Origin: Clytia hemisphaerica
Taxonomy: Eukaryota > Cnidaria > Hydrozoa > Leptothecata > Clytiidae
DNA: 64,000 nucleotides
Reading direction: 5' to 3'
Assembly (NCBI GenBank): GCA_902728285.1
Contig: CACVBU010001236.1
Location: 514,005 to 578,004 of the forward strand
The translations under genes and the position numbers were made by a program. The notes under the pieces were generated by a model. The model worked only from the letters and a program-made list of their open reading frames with translations, was not told the DNA's origin and ran no database searches. How positions within the stretch are numbered: the stretch's first letter is position 1; each line of letters starts with the position of its first letter. Below are positions 24,439-36,721 of the stretch, piece by piece.

Positions 24439-25270
24439 AATCTTTCTTAAAACTAATTGAAAAATTGGAACCAGAAAGTCAAAAAATATTTAATTGCGAA
24501 ATGCATAAAATACAAATGGGAGGCATCTTTTGTCGTTCAAGTCAGAGATTGAGCAGAACTTGTAATCTCAAATCTGTTAATACCAAACATATAAACATCT
24601 GGAAGGGATATCTTTGACAAGAGGGTCCTCGTTGTTTAATTCCCTCCAGAAGTATAAGAGACATACTCTAAAGACCTCTTCAAAAAACATTTAGACATCT
24701 TCCTAGCAACTGTACCAGACAAGCCACTGCTTGCCAACCATGTCCATCTTAAGCAATGTGACTCAAATACATAGTTGGAAATGCCCAATCATCAAACTTT
24801 ACAAGTTGGATGAGCTGTTCAATGCAAAATCAGAAAATAGGTAAACATAGTAGGTACAAGAATTACGATCTAGGTTTATCAGGAATTTAGATCAATAAGA
24901 CAAATGGACAGGTGTTTTGCAAGTTCCGAGATCAGAAATTAGACAAGACTAAAAGACGGGGGCAAAAATTGATTTTTGCATTTTTGAAATAAGAAAATAT
25001 CATAGAGTGCAGAGGGGTTAAAGCCCCCCCCCCCCTGAAGGTTCAGCACCCCCCCCCCAGAGATTTAGCCCCCACCAAAATTCGAAATAGACAGCCCCCC
25101 TACCAAAATACACAAAAAACAAAAAATGTTAGAATGGAAAAAATTTCAAACAATGCAAGGTCTTCATTTTGCATGTCCACACAAGAGAAAGAGATACCAA
25201 ATGTGTAATGTCTTCTTTTGAAATTCTAATCAACAAACGTCAATAGTACGACTTCATTATTACACCCGGG

Positions 25271-25622
25271 GGGAGGGGAGGCACTCAAGGTAAATGGCCT
25301 ACCAGACGTTCGGCCCTTAAGGGTAGGTTTTTCATAGTTCAGCTAGTGCACTGTAAGGGTAGGAAATTACAAAACTGCACTGAACTGCACTGAACTGCAC
25401 TGTAAGGGTAGGAAATTGTGATAAAAGGCCAATTTTTTAGTAAAATTGGCACAAAATTGGTCAATTTTAGTGGAAAAATTCCACATTTTCATGGAAAATT
25501 TTGAAAAAGTGCACTGTAAGGGTATCATTTTTCATGGAAATTCCCTGCACTGTAAGGGTCCGATTTTAGAAGCCAAATTTTGGGCTGAACGTATGGTCGT
25601 TTTCAGATTGAGTGCCCGCGTT
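25271..25622. mobile_element. MITE with GGCACTCAA ends, CACTGTAAGGGTA repeats inside
   Basis: The left end GAGGCACTCAAGG and the right end TTGAGTGCC are inverted. The interior carries CACTGTAAGGGTA at about 25340, 25400, 25510 and 25545, plus three tandem CACTGAACTG units. Confidence 0.55.
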
Positions 25623-27294
25623 ATTACACAAACAAAATACCAAAATGTACAAAGAAAAATTTCTTAGTTCTTGGAAAAAGTTGTTAGGTTAGCCCCCAGT
25701 CAACAGACCTAAACAAATAGCCCCCCCCCCCTGAGTAAGTAGCCCCCCCTTGATCTTAGGGAAAAAGAGCCCCCAGCCAGAACTTTAGGTTCTATTTTTG
25801 GAAGCTCTGAATAGCAATATAGTGGAATTTCAAAGCAAAAACTGACAAAATTACGTCAAATAAATGTTATAATTTGGTCATAACTTAAGTTAAATCCGTC
25901 ATTATTTTGTGTAGGTTGTCAACAAAAGTACTAAAAAATAACTGAAGGGTATATAACTGGTTTCCATCTCAAAATTTCATAAATTTGAGGCTACCATACA
26001 ATAAAAACATCCAAATTCAGGCAACAACTACCAAGAAGTGGTGTATTTACCCCCTGATTTGCCCACAGTGACCCTGATTACAGACAATGAAAACCACAAA
26101 TAACTTTCCCATTGCTCCTACTACAAAATGATCCTTGTTTCAGTGGTCAGAAATAAAATTGGTACACCATAAAACCGCTTTATGGGTGAAATAGGTCCAA
26201 AAACGATAAAAATCGCCTAAAAAGGGCATTTTTACCCCCTGGTTTGTCCATTTATTTGCACCCTGGTTTTGTTAGTTTTAAGTCAGCATTGTAATTTTTA
26301 AGGATATATTACACGAAAATCAAGTTAAAACTATTTTTGATGACGTTTTAACCAAGATTAGTGGTGAAAATTGCTCAAATAAGGTAAAAACCCATAAAAA
26401 TGGGCAATTTTACCCCCTGCAGCCCTGAAATAATACTAAATACTGTCTGTTTGAAATTTTTCTGATGTATTGCATCAAAGTCTATCATAACACCTAGTTT
26501 GTGTCTCATTAAAAGTTGTTTGGGTAGGTCCCAGACTTAAAAAGGGTCAAAATTTAGTTAAAATACCCAAATTTTCCCCTTTTTTTCCCAGGCAAACCTA
26601 TAAAAATAATTTTTCACAAAAATTTTTTGCCGAAAATAATCATCAGCCTACCTTGAAACTTTTTGCAAAGTTTCAAAGCAATTGGTCAACTGATTGACTA
26701 GATACAGCAAATTATATCATCCCTGGAATGGCATTTTCCTTAACAAATCCTTACAAAGGGTAAAAAGTACCCCCTAAACTCGGGCCCAGTATGAAAAATT
26801 GACCAGGAGATAGCTTTGGGGACCGACCATTTCCAAAACTAGGATAGTTGAGGATTCCAAAAATGTATAGTTTATCCTGTAGAATCTTGGGTTAAGCAAA
26901 AGTGCTTATTTAAGGAGATACAGGATTTGGCTACTGGACTAGTAGCTGGAACCTCGATATTCCAGGATTAGAAAATGCTATACCTGTTATCTTTTTTCTT
27001 TAAAGAATCAACAAACCATCAACATCGATAAATTACACACATTTTACTCAGAAACTTTTAAAATCATCTGCCATTATGACTTTCTTAAGGCCGTTTCGAA
27101 ATGAACCAATCGGGTTATGTATCGGAATTCCTATGAGAGTTCTTTTCCGAAATTTGTAAAATAGCTAAGTCGGCAAAAAACTTTTCCCGGGGGTTTGAGG
27201 AACAACAGAATTGTTATCATTTGTTTGTTATTTAACTAGATATTTAAATTCAGGCTCAAAAATACTTAAATAAATAAGTTAATAATATTAAATA

Positions 27295-27545
27295 CACATT
27301 TTTTTAATATAAGGAACACGAAGGAACTCGAGGCTGAAAATGGTCCAAAAAATAAGGAATTGTTAAGGAACTGCTCAGGCTGAGAATAAGAAAACAAGTT
27401 TTAAGGAACAGTAAGAGATGGTTATCCAAACTTAGCAGCTATGTAAATAAGGAACTTGATAAGGAACTTTGAGGCTTAAATTCTCTGTAAAAATAAGGAA
27501 CTCCAGGCTCAGAGCAAAGTTAAGGTTCCTTATAAAAAAAACGTG
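27295..27545. mobile_element. 251-bp MITE, second copy of the CACGTTTTT/TA family
   Basis: Ends CACATTTTTTTAATATAAGG and the inverted CCTTATAAAAAAAACGTG have TA on both sides (27293-27294 and 27546-27547). The interior repeats AAGGAACT. Same size and ends as 3475-3727. Confidence 0.7.
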
Positions 27546-27616
27546 TATACTATTTGATCTCTCAAAAAATAAACACTTACAGAACGACATCGTTTATCAT
27601 TTGGAATACCCTCGTA

Positions 27617-28725
27617 CAGTGAGGATCTTATAGCGATTCTCAGATTTACGGAAAACACCAGCTTTTTGCTGATTTTTGCCTCAATTGCCCAAAACCCGTA
27701 ACCTTTTTAGCTTGAGGGAAGAAAAAAATTAGAGTTTTTGGCTTTGCCAAAAAAACACCTACAGTAGTCAAATTTTTTTCATCTTCTCAGGATCCATTCC
27801 CAACCTCAAAATACATCTTTTTGTTTGTTTGGCAAATTCTTCCTTCAAAGAATATCGATCACTTTCGTTTTCCCCTGAAGACCGCGAGAGAAAAAATATT
27901 AGGGCCCGCGCTCTAGGCGGGTAGCCTAGACTCGCTTTCGTTTTGTATAATTTTATAATGACGTATAAGGTAGCGTAATTCATGCAAAAATAATATGATA
28001 ATCTTTTTGTTTTTATTTTCAGGTATGCCGCCAAACATTGACGTCATCGTGTATGGATTTAGCATGAACAATAGGACCGACAGACTCAACAAAAGGAACA
28101 AACAATAAGACGACCCGAGAATCTTACGACGAGGACGTTTTGTCTCCGCCTGATATCGCCCGTGCGAGAATGCGAGCTAATCATTTTTTTCTCACACACT
28201 CAAGGGGAAAAGGAAAGTGATCGATATTCTTTGAAGGAAAAATGTCAGAAACAAACCCAAAGACCAAAAGATGTATTTTGTTGTTGAGAATTGATCCTGA
28301 GAAGATAAAAAAATTTCTGCTTTGCGTTTTTTTCGGAACGCTGAAAAACTCTAATTTCGATCTTCCTTTAACCTTTCAAAGCCGCTAACTTTTTTGAAAA
28401 AGGCCAAAGAGTTCATCATTTTTTTCTGGAAATTTATTCTTTCAAAGGCAATTTCTGGACCAGGACAAACGATTCAGGTATCGTTGGAAAGCCCTTTCTC
28501 TCAGCTACAAAAAATAGCAGATTTTTTTCTCTGAATCTCAAGTGGTCAGGAGTTATGACCAAAAGACTGTGTATCGGTAAAATGGCCTTTTCAAAACGTA
28601 TATATACGTATTCTGGCTTCTAAGGGTTAAGGTAAAGAGGTTGCGAGATTTGGGTTGTCGAGGCAAAAATTGCTAAAAAGCTGGTAAAATCATAATCCTC
28701 AAAAATCCAAGTTCCAGCCTCACTG
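27617..28725. mobile_element. 1.1-kb foldback element, TA target, CAGTGAGG ends
   Basis: CAGTGAGG at 27617 and CCTCACTG ending 28725 are flanked by TA. Long imperfect inverted arms follow (27770-27900 against 28195-28320; TTTTTGCCTCAATT against GAGGCAAAAATTGC). A central stretch, 28368-28632, has its own TTAACC/GGTTAA-like ends and may be an insertion. Confidence 0.7.
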
Positions 28726-28734
28726 TAGGTAAGT

Positions 28735-28985
28735 GAAAATACGGTCAAGAAATTAACCGTCCCAAGATTTGACCATTTGTACGTCCCAAGTTAGAGCAGT
28801 TGACAGTAGTCTGCATTTCCAGCAAAACCAGTTGAAAACAAAACTGAACAAGGTACAGTTTTTCCAAGTTATTTTGCATACCGTCAACTGCTCTATAAAC
28901 TTGGGACAATTGGTCGAAACATGGGACTGTTGCATATCTGGTCTGTATTTTCACTTCCTGTAAAATCGAAAGAGAAATTGTGTAT
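28735..28985. repeat. foldback repeat with CAGTTGACRGTA words
   Basis: AAGTGAAAATACGGTC and GTATTTTCACTT, and GAGCAGTTGACAGT and CCGTCAACTGCTC, are inverted pairs around 28850. A related segment is at 51120-51240. Confidence 0.65.
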
Positions 28986-29855
28986 TTTTCAATATGCCGT
29001 TCCTTTATTTAAATCAAAAGACTCTGGTATTTGGAGGTTTGGTGAAATGGTGGCCGAACTGCTGTTCCGTGTTTTGTCAGATAGTCCTAAGTTAGAGCAG
29101 TTGACGATGTGATGAAATAATTTCATTTTTGTGACGTCATTATTTTTATTTCGAAAGTTCTTGCAATAGTTTATCAACTTGGAGAGGGAATGTTTGTAAA
29201 AACATAAGAATTTTTTTTCATAGCCAGTTATTTTGGGGGTTGGATTTAGGCAGGGCTGTTGGATTTAGTAGGACCACTCATGGTACTCGGTTTTTTCATG
29301 CCTTTAACTTTTCGAGTTATTTGGTGATATATTCAACACAACTCTGCTCCTTCAGGTAACAAACCAATGTTTACATAGAGTCCCCATGCCCTGTTGCTCA
29401 AATATCAAATTCAAACTTTACAAAACCAGGGGATGTCAATCGAACGTTCGATTGACAATCGAACCAATCGAATTAATCAAATCTACTTGAATCCAATCGA
29501 TTGATTGATTTTCGATTAGCCGAATTGATCGAACGCCAATCGAATTCTAATCGAAACCGAAAAACATATGAAATTCGATTGGTTTCGATGGAGTTCGACG
29601 AGCTTCGATTAACGTTCGATCAACTTCGATTAACATTCGATCAACTCCGATTAACGCTCGATCAACTTCGCTTAACGTTCGATCGACTTCTATTTTACTT
29701 TAAAAAGTTTAAATTTTGCGGGGCTAAATTTGGAAGATTTTTTGTACTGTAACACCACCATGAAATTCCCATCCCGCCAAAAGAAGTTAGCGGAAGAATG
29801 TTTGCTTAATTCCTGGGGGGGGTACTTAGGCAAAAATGGGTGATGGGTATGCGAA

Positions 29856-31724
29856 CAGTAGTGGCCTGGCTTAATTTTCTTGGTGGTGCAAACTATGAAT
29901 TTGGCGCCCCTGGTATTTTTGTCCTTATTTGCGCCCTCCATCATTAAGTGAAAATATTAAACTGTAAGAGCAGTGACTGGTTGAAAGTAACGCCCCTAAT
30001 CTTTGAAATGGAAATTTTATACCCGGTAAGTCGATTTAGTCTATATTTTTGCTTTCTAAAACTCTTATCTGAAAAATTACCTGTTAATCTTTAAACTTTT
30101 GCGCCACTGGTCTTACTTTACCCTCCATAGTGTGCAAGGGAGTTCCAGGTCCCACCTGAAAATTCAGGTCCCACCTTATCCTAAAATTCCCACCTTCAGC
30201 CCAGACTCCCAGATCCCAGCTAAAAACAAAAAAATATACTAATTCGAGGAACAAAACAAAATTTCTTTACCGTAATATGAAGATGCAATATATTACATAT
30301 GATATATTAATGTCTATTATATACATTTAAAAAGCAGATATATTAAGGCTCTCAGCTTATGCAAAATAAAAGCAGCTCTATCTATCTAATTTTACTTTTT
30401 CCAAAACACCCAAAGTCCCACCTAAAGAAATTAACTCCCACCTTAACTTGTTTCTCCCACCTAAAACCTGGAAAACCCCAAATCCCACCTGAAAAATTTC
30501 GACCCAAATCAGCAAAAGCCCCCCCACTATTTTTTGGGGGGGGGTGCACACTATGCCCTCCATTAAAGATCATGGTTGAAAAAGGCCCCAGAAAATCAGA
30601 AGTTGGGAGGAAGGGTTCGTTCTAATTTTGGCGCCGCAGGCAAAAAATTTTGGTGTAAGAAAGGTCAAACAGCTTAAAAGATCTTCTAAAACGGAGAAAG
30701 TTAGTCAGTATAAGACCGCAAAAACCACAGCGAGAATCAACAAGTTTTGATCATTTTGGCAATCTCTCATTTTGGGGGTGAGCGTTTGTAACTAGAGGAA
30801 AGTGAGCAATAAATTTGAGTCGAATCGAGTTTGCTAAATAATGTTGAATCTCTCTTCTTTCAACAAAAACTTAGATGTCGAATGAAACAACAGCCACCAT
30901 CTTGGATTTCCATCAAAACTGACTTTCATATCTGTCAAACAAACATTTCTAGCGGGCCGCGGAAGAGCACTCTCATATGCCAAAATTCATAAGGGCGACA
31001 CATTCACCTTAAACCTATGGCTAAATCTTCATGATGCACCGACAAGCACGGAGACTTAGAAAATTTTTTGAAACTTTCCAATACTTTACCCCGGTTCGAA
31101 CCTACATGTTTCCGATTACGAAACACGTAGTCTATACCACTGGGCCACGACGACTGCTGATTTTTCGAAATTCAAGGTTATTTATAGAGTGACATATATA
31201 GTATATACGGGTGAACAGACCTCACGAGTTAGGCTAACTGTTATGATCGCCATTCCTCCAGGAAGACCACACACACGGGTGCACCACCGGGAGGGTGCAC
31301 AGCCGTCTGGGTGCATGTTAGGGATGATCCCTAACAAAACGCTGCGCTCGCCTGTGCGCTTACGCGCACAATATTTTGCCCGCGCGTGCCCGCGCGTGTG
31401 TACTTGCAAGGCCGGTGCATCATGAAGATTTAGCCATCGGTCACCTTAACCCCTGTTGGATACACAACACTTCTCTTACTTCTGATTCAATATTGATAAA
31501 AGTTTTGAAAAAATTCAAGAGAAAGGATGCAAGAGGGTAAAATAAAGCGCCGCAGGCGTAAAAGATAACATTGTACGGCGCTATAAACGTGCTAAATGGC
31601 GCCAAATTGCCCAATTAAACATCAACAAAATTTTGGCGCCCCCTTGAAAAGGTTTTTGGCGCCCCTCTCAGATCTTTCTGGGTGGTGCACTGCACACCCT
31701 GCACCCCCTGCCAGGCCGCCACTG
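29856..31724. mobile_element. hAT-like non-autonomous element with a perfect 8-bp target duplication
   Basis: Ends CAGTAGTGGCCTGGC and GCCAGGCCGCCACTG form a terminal inverted repeat of hAT type. They are flanked by TATGCGAA at 29848-29855 and again at 31725-31732. The 1869-bp interior has no transposase frame and contains a further insertion at 31019-31435. Confidence 0.88.
31019..31435. mobile_element. GC-rich element with perfect 25-bp inverted ends
   Basis: ATGGCTAAATCTTCATGATG begins a 25-base repeat whose exact reverse complement ends at 31435. Inside are GC-rich palindromic words (GTGCGCTTACGCGCAC) and a tRNA-like segment at 31083-31150 with minus-strand TGGCCCAGTGG and GGTTCGAACC as A- and B-box. 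The flanks share CACCTTAA. Confidence 0.75.
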
Positions 31725-31954
31725 TATGCGAACTAATCGAATCAATCGAAAAGTATATGCAATCGAAGCTAATCGAAACTAATCGAACGTCAATCGAACA
31801 CCAAGCGAACGATAATCGAATCTAATCAAAAAAAGATGTGAAATTCGATTGGCGTTCGATCAATTCGGCCAATAGAAAATCAATCATTCAATTGACTTCG
31901 ATTAAGTTCGATTGATTCAGTAATCGAATTTTTCGATTCTCGGGTAAGTTATGG

Positions 31955-32127
31955 CATGTCTAAAAAACTGAAAAATTACCATAATTTTTAGATCGCATTA
32001 GTCGACAGAAAATGACCAAACAAATGACTGAACATGAAGGGTACTATGATGAAGTTTCTAACCTGATGTGTAACCTAATTGTTTTTTCGCTGATTTTGGC
32101 GAAAAACCGTAAAAACTTTAAGACATG
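31955..32127. mobile_element. small MITE, GGCATGTCT ends
   Basis: GGCATGTCTAAA and the inverted TTAAGACATGCC bound about 170 bp that interrupt the outer element's terminal block between AAGTTATGG and ACACGATCAA. Confidence 0.6.
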
Positions 32128-32256
32128 CCATGGACACGATCAATAATATGAGACACCATTGTGGACATCATAAAATTGTCCAAAAATTTGTTTTGTTAAT
32201 AAGTTTCTGAATTTTAATTGTCATGGGTCGAAAATTTAACAGAAGTTAGATATTAA

Positions 32257-33267
32257 AGTCTGTCCAGATATAATTGGCAGTGGAAACAAGAATGCCTGTA
32301 ACTTTTGATAGTCAAATATAATTATGGAAATTTTTTTTGCTTGTTTTAGAGAGTCAAAGGTGCTGTATTTGAATGTATTTTTGGTTGAAAAATTCGCGAT
32401 TTTTAGCGGTTAAATTTGCGATTGCAAAAATTTAGCTTTTTTTCTACTTATGCTATAATGTTCATTTTTACACCAGTGGTAGTTCAACCTTAGGTTAAGA
32501 AGTTTGTTAAATTTCAAGGCAAACAGAAAAGTCCTTCGGAGATATGGGACCCGAAATACCCCTTGGTAGCACTTTTCTGTGAAATATCAAATCTCCAACT
32601 TATTACTTAAAACGGGGGTAGTGATATGATTGATAAAACAGTTTTTCGATCATAACACATTTTACGATCTCTTTAATGACCTCATAGCCAAACTGTGTTT
32701 AGTGTTTTGGGAATTAGCAAAGTTCTTTAGACTTAAAAATAACAAAGGCAATATAAGTTCATGCTTATCTTTTCAACAAAAACAATTATACTGTGATTTC
32801 ACTTCGTTTCGAAATAATAAATGATACCAATAGCAATAATACCAATGCACCAACACTTAACATTTTCCAACTTTTAATTGCACTGTTCAAAAAAGATAAC
32901 ATAACCCCCGTTTTTAGTAATAAGTTGGAGATTTGATATTTCACAGAAAAGTGCTACCAAGGGGTATTTCGGGTCCCATATCTTCCGAAGGACTTTTCTG
33001 TTTGCCATGAAATTTAACAAACTTCTTAAGCTAAGGTTGAACTACCACTGGTGTAAAAATGAACGTTATAGCATAAGTAGAAAAAAAGCTCAATTTTTAC
33101 AATCGCAAATTTAACCGCTAAAAATCGCGAATTTTTCAACCAAAAATACATTCAAATATAGCGCTTTTGATTCTCTAAAACAAACAAAAAGAATTTCCAT
33201 AATTATATTTGACTATCAAAAGTTACAAGCATTTTTGTTTCCACTGCCAATTATATCCGGACAGACT
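32257..33267. mobile_element. 1011-bp palindromic MITE with a TTAA target (piggyBac-like)
   Basis: AGTCTGTCCAGATATAATTG and the inverted CAATTATATCCGGACAGACT start arms of about 350 bp that are nearly perfect reverse complements; a loop of about 290 bp separates them. TTAA lies on both sides (32253-32256 and 33268-33271). No transposase frame. Confidence 0.85.
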
Positions 33268-33380
33268 TTAATACGTTCTTTAAATATTTTTTTTCAAAAA
33301 ATAAAAAACTTTATTTTTGACAAAGATATGATAAAAAATTAACATTGTTAACATTTTATCAATTCAATGAAGGTCTAAAA

Positions 33381-36300
33381 AGTCTGAAATCCCCCAAAAT
33401 GAAAAATAATTAATTGCTATGTTTAATTTAGCCATATATTAAATATTTACAAAATTTATCAGAGCGTTAACAAAATATTGATAAATTTGTAACACTGGTA
33501 CACTCAGGAAATTACGAAAATGGTTTGCTGCTGTTGGAACCTAGTAAATTAGATTTTAGACAATTTCATGAGAAAGTGAATTTATCAGATAGAAATAACG
33601 ATTGTTGCATGCATTTTGGACACAAAATGGTAAATTTTTAACAATTTTGGCAAAAATTGAACTTAATCTTAGCAAGGAAAAAATATAAGATATCAAGTTT
33701 TAAGTCAATTTGGGGCAATTTTTAGGTTTCAAATCAGTGTTTTAAATTAGTGAAACTAAATTGCAGAAATGTATTTTATAAGATATGCGGATGCAACGTT
33801 TCAGGATAATAGAAAATGAAAATTAGTAATTTGTAAGTACTCTAGATTTGGAGAAAACGCTGTTATAGTGTTTCACGTTAGTTCTGTTTAGTATTTTGTT
33901 AATATTTTATCAGTATTTTTGTTAATATTGGTGTTTGATTTATTCTAGGGTGTTTTTAATTAGGTTGTAGATCAGCTTCTTGAGCATTTTGAAAGTCTTA
34001 ATTAAGTATCCTTAAGTGGCAAAGACTAATAAAACTATAATAACAGAAAGTATATTATATTGTTGAAATATTATCTTCTCTTCTATTGTTTGTTAACATT
34101 TTTATCATTTGAATTCTATCTTTTTCTGATTTCGCTCTATTGATACTCAAGATTTTCTTAATATGCAAACAATTGGTCATTTTTTAACCATTTATGTCAA
34201 TTTTGATAATATTTTAACACACTACTTAAACTTAATTAGTGTAATATTTACAAGTATATACATACTAGTTTTGGTTAAGTTTTTATCTATTTTTGTTCAA
34301 GTTATTCGAAATTGTAGTTCTGCGTATAGTTTAAAGAGATATGTATCAAAACAAAGAGTTAAAAATAAACGACCCAAATTTTGGCAGTTTCCAACAAATT
34401 TATGATAAAAATTACCAAGTTTTGAACTTCAATCTGTTAAAAAATTATCATTTCATTGTTTTTGAGCCTGAAACCTGTCAAATTTGATAAAAAATTATCA
34501 TATTTTTGGTCTGTCCAAAGGATTTTCAATTTCAAGGTCAAATTAAAGTTTTAGACTATTTTTTATCATTTCCAAAAAATAGACCTTGTTAATTTTTTAT
34601 CATTTTTTTGTCATCACTTTAGGTGTTAATAAGTTGTCTTGATTTGATCATTGTGACACAGGATCTCAACAGTGTTAAAGATTGATCAATTTTTGAAGAT
34701 AACATATCCACTGATATTTGTCAATATTCACTATGTTCAAATAATTGATAAAAGTTTAACACATGGTATCAATGTCCACAAGTAGGCCAAAATTGGTCTC
34801 ATATTATTGATCGTGTCCCCATAACTTACCCGAGTTGACATCCCCTGGACAAAGGCACAAAAAAAAACAAGTTAAAAACAAGTTAAAATTTATCAAATAA
34901 CTCGAAAAGCTCACATTGAAGTCCTAATTTTTATACATAAGGAAAATGGACATTAAAGGAAAATACCTCCTGTTCGGTGTAAATGTTTGCTAGACTTGGA
35001 CTTGCTTGTTTGCATCCAAAGTTTCCACTTTTGCATTATCATATAGCTTCCCACTTTCGATTTCAAAAGGGACTGGGGTTTAGGTCTTGGACTAACGTGA
35101 CCGGCGTTATGAGTACACCCGTAATAATGCTTGCCCGCATTGTCGCGTATCCCTGTGGAACAAGAAACTGAAATTCCCAAGAGTGCGATGACGTAATAGT
35201 AATAATCTAAATTTTGTCATGCTTACTACTTTAATCAGATTAACCTTTGGGAGATTAAATTTCACAATTCCGCAAATCTTTGCCCTTTTCGTGAAATTAA
35301 AACTCACGAGAACGCGTGAGATTGTAGGCTGCTGGCATCCACTAACGGATTCGTGCTCCTTATAGAGGATGCTTAAAATAAGCTATATTTCCTTTGTCCA
35401 GAGATTTGCCGCCTTTAGCCGATATACGGCTAAAGACATTTTTAACTGGCGAGTGTCTACAAATATAACATTACGTAATGTTTAGATTTTCTGTGAGGCA
35501 CCAAATCATAGATTGGAAAATATACTTGGATTTTGAAAAAAAAGTAGGCGGAAGGAAGTTTGCTTGTTTTTCTTCCTCCTTTCTTGTTTAATGTGGAGAT
35601 TTTGTAAAAGATGAGAAATTAGATTTATTGAATTTAAGTGCCCTGATGTATCTTCTGTGTGCACCAACAAAATTTTGCTTCATAAAACTACATTTTGATG
35701 CTTTAATTTGGACTTGCATGAGTGTATAATTTTTTACCACACTGGATTCGTTGATCACTTTGGCTCCAGATAATTGTTTTGTCAGTTCTACAGATATGTT
35801 GCAGATTATTTCAAGGTATTCTAGTTATGTATATACAGTACATTTTTGGGGTCATATTGAATATTTCTGACATTACTTCTTTATGATTCTACAAAAGGGA
35901 GTGTTGTTGTTGTTCCTTCAACAAGGCCTTTAAATGTTAAAACAAACAAACTTTTCTTCAGCTTTGGCATTTCACTTTTTAATACTGTGTGGCCTTTGTA
36001 TCTTTCCAGGTACTTAGCTTCAATTCTTTGAAGAGATTGGAGTGTTTCTGGTTGTTTTCTTTCACTTTTGTGTTCATATTTGTATTTTTGAGCTTCGACC
36101 GAAGAGCTGATGGAAAAGTTTTGATAAATTTACAGACCAGATATCTTATAAAAGCAAAAGTCAAAAATAAATCTACAGACTGTACATAATGCGCGCATCA
36201 GATTGTTTTTTTTATGTTTTTTCTGTTTTGTTTTTCTGGTCTGGGATTCGAATTTCAAATGTAAACATTCCATTGAAAACGTTCGAAACGATGGTTTTTG

Positions 36301-36714
36301 CGCGCACATCAATGTCAATCAAATTACTCGCCAAGATTCCCTTTGCGAACCGGAAAGCGGTTGGTAGATCATTAAGCAGACCTATACTACCTGTGGTTTT
36401 GTAGAGGTCTGCGATTCAGACTAGTGAGATTGCTGACTCGCGAAATTTTCGAAATCGCGTTTTCAGCGAAGGAACCAGTCAAAATTCTCCTATCTATAGT
36501 GACAAAAAAGAGCCATTTTCACCTATGGCTTTTAGGCTATCATTTGCGAAATTTTTTAAAACTTTGACTAAAGAGACCATGAAAGAACGAGAAAAAACGT
36601 CAATAAAGGAACGACATATTTATGATTTCAAGTTATTTCATAATTTCAACTCGGTTTATTCCGTGTCTTTATTTACAACATTCACCAGTAATCCGGGGGA
36701 GGCTCAATTTGGGA
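33381..36714. repeat. copy A of a 3.3-kb direct duplication
   Basis: Directly repeated at 36722-39317. It begins inside the outer transposon (AGTCTGAAATCCCCCAAAAT) and ends at GAGGCTCAATTTGGGA. Judged an assembly artefact (see findings). Confidence 0.85.
35395..35505. repeat. dispersed repeat, copy at 56811-56922
   Basis: CCAGAGATTTGCCGCCTTTAG and AACATTACGTAATGTTTAGA are shared, in the same order, with 56811-56922. Confidence 0.75.
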
Positions 36715-36721
36715 AAAAAAA

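Larger units (their letters stand above)
29438..31941. mobile_element. AATCGA-rich palindromic element, inserted in the outer element
   Basis: Two arms (29438-29700 and 31733-31941) consist largely of AATCGA(A/T) and its complement TTCGATT and are inverted to one another. It interrupts the outer left terminal repeat and is itself split by the hAT element at 29856-31724. Confidence 0.65.
29427..34847. mobile_element. outer element of a nested transposon stack, CAGGGGATGTCAA ends
   Basis: The right end reads inward (minus strand) CAGGGGATGTCAACTCGGGT, then AAGTTATGG, then GACACGATCAATAATATGAG. The left end has the same blocks in the same order but split by insertions: CAGGGGATGTCAA at 29427, CTCGGGTAAGTTATGG at about 31943, ACACGATCAATAATATGAGA at about 32130. 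The 8-bp flanks are TACAAAAC and GACAAAGG (5 of 8 match), a possible old duplication. The ends are hAT-like. No transposase frame is visible. Confidence 0.75.

Noticed and set aside
31083-31150. Possible tRNA gene on the minus strand
   Set aside because: A- and B-box words are present, but the T-stem and acceptor do not pair, and it lies within a mobile element.
29427-34847. Autonomous transposon with transposase
   Set aside because: No frame over 100 codons with transposase features occurs in any of the nested elements.
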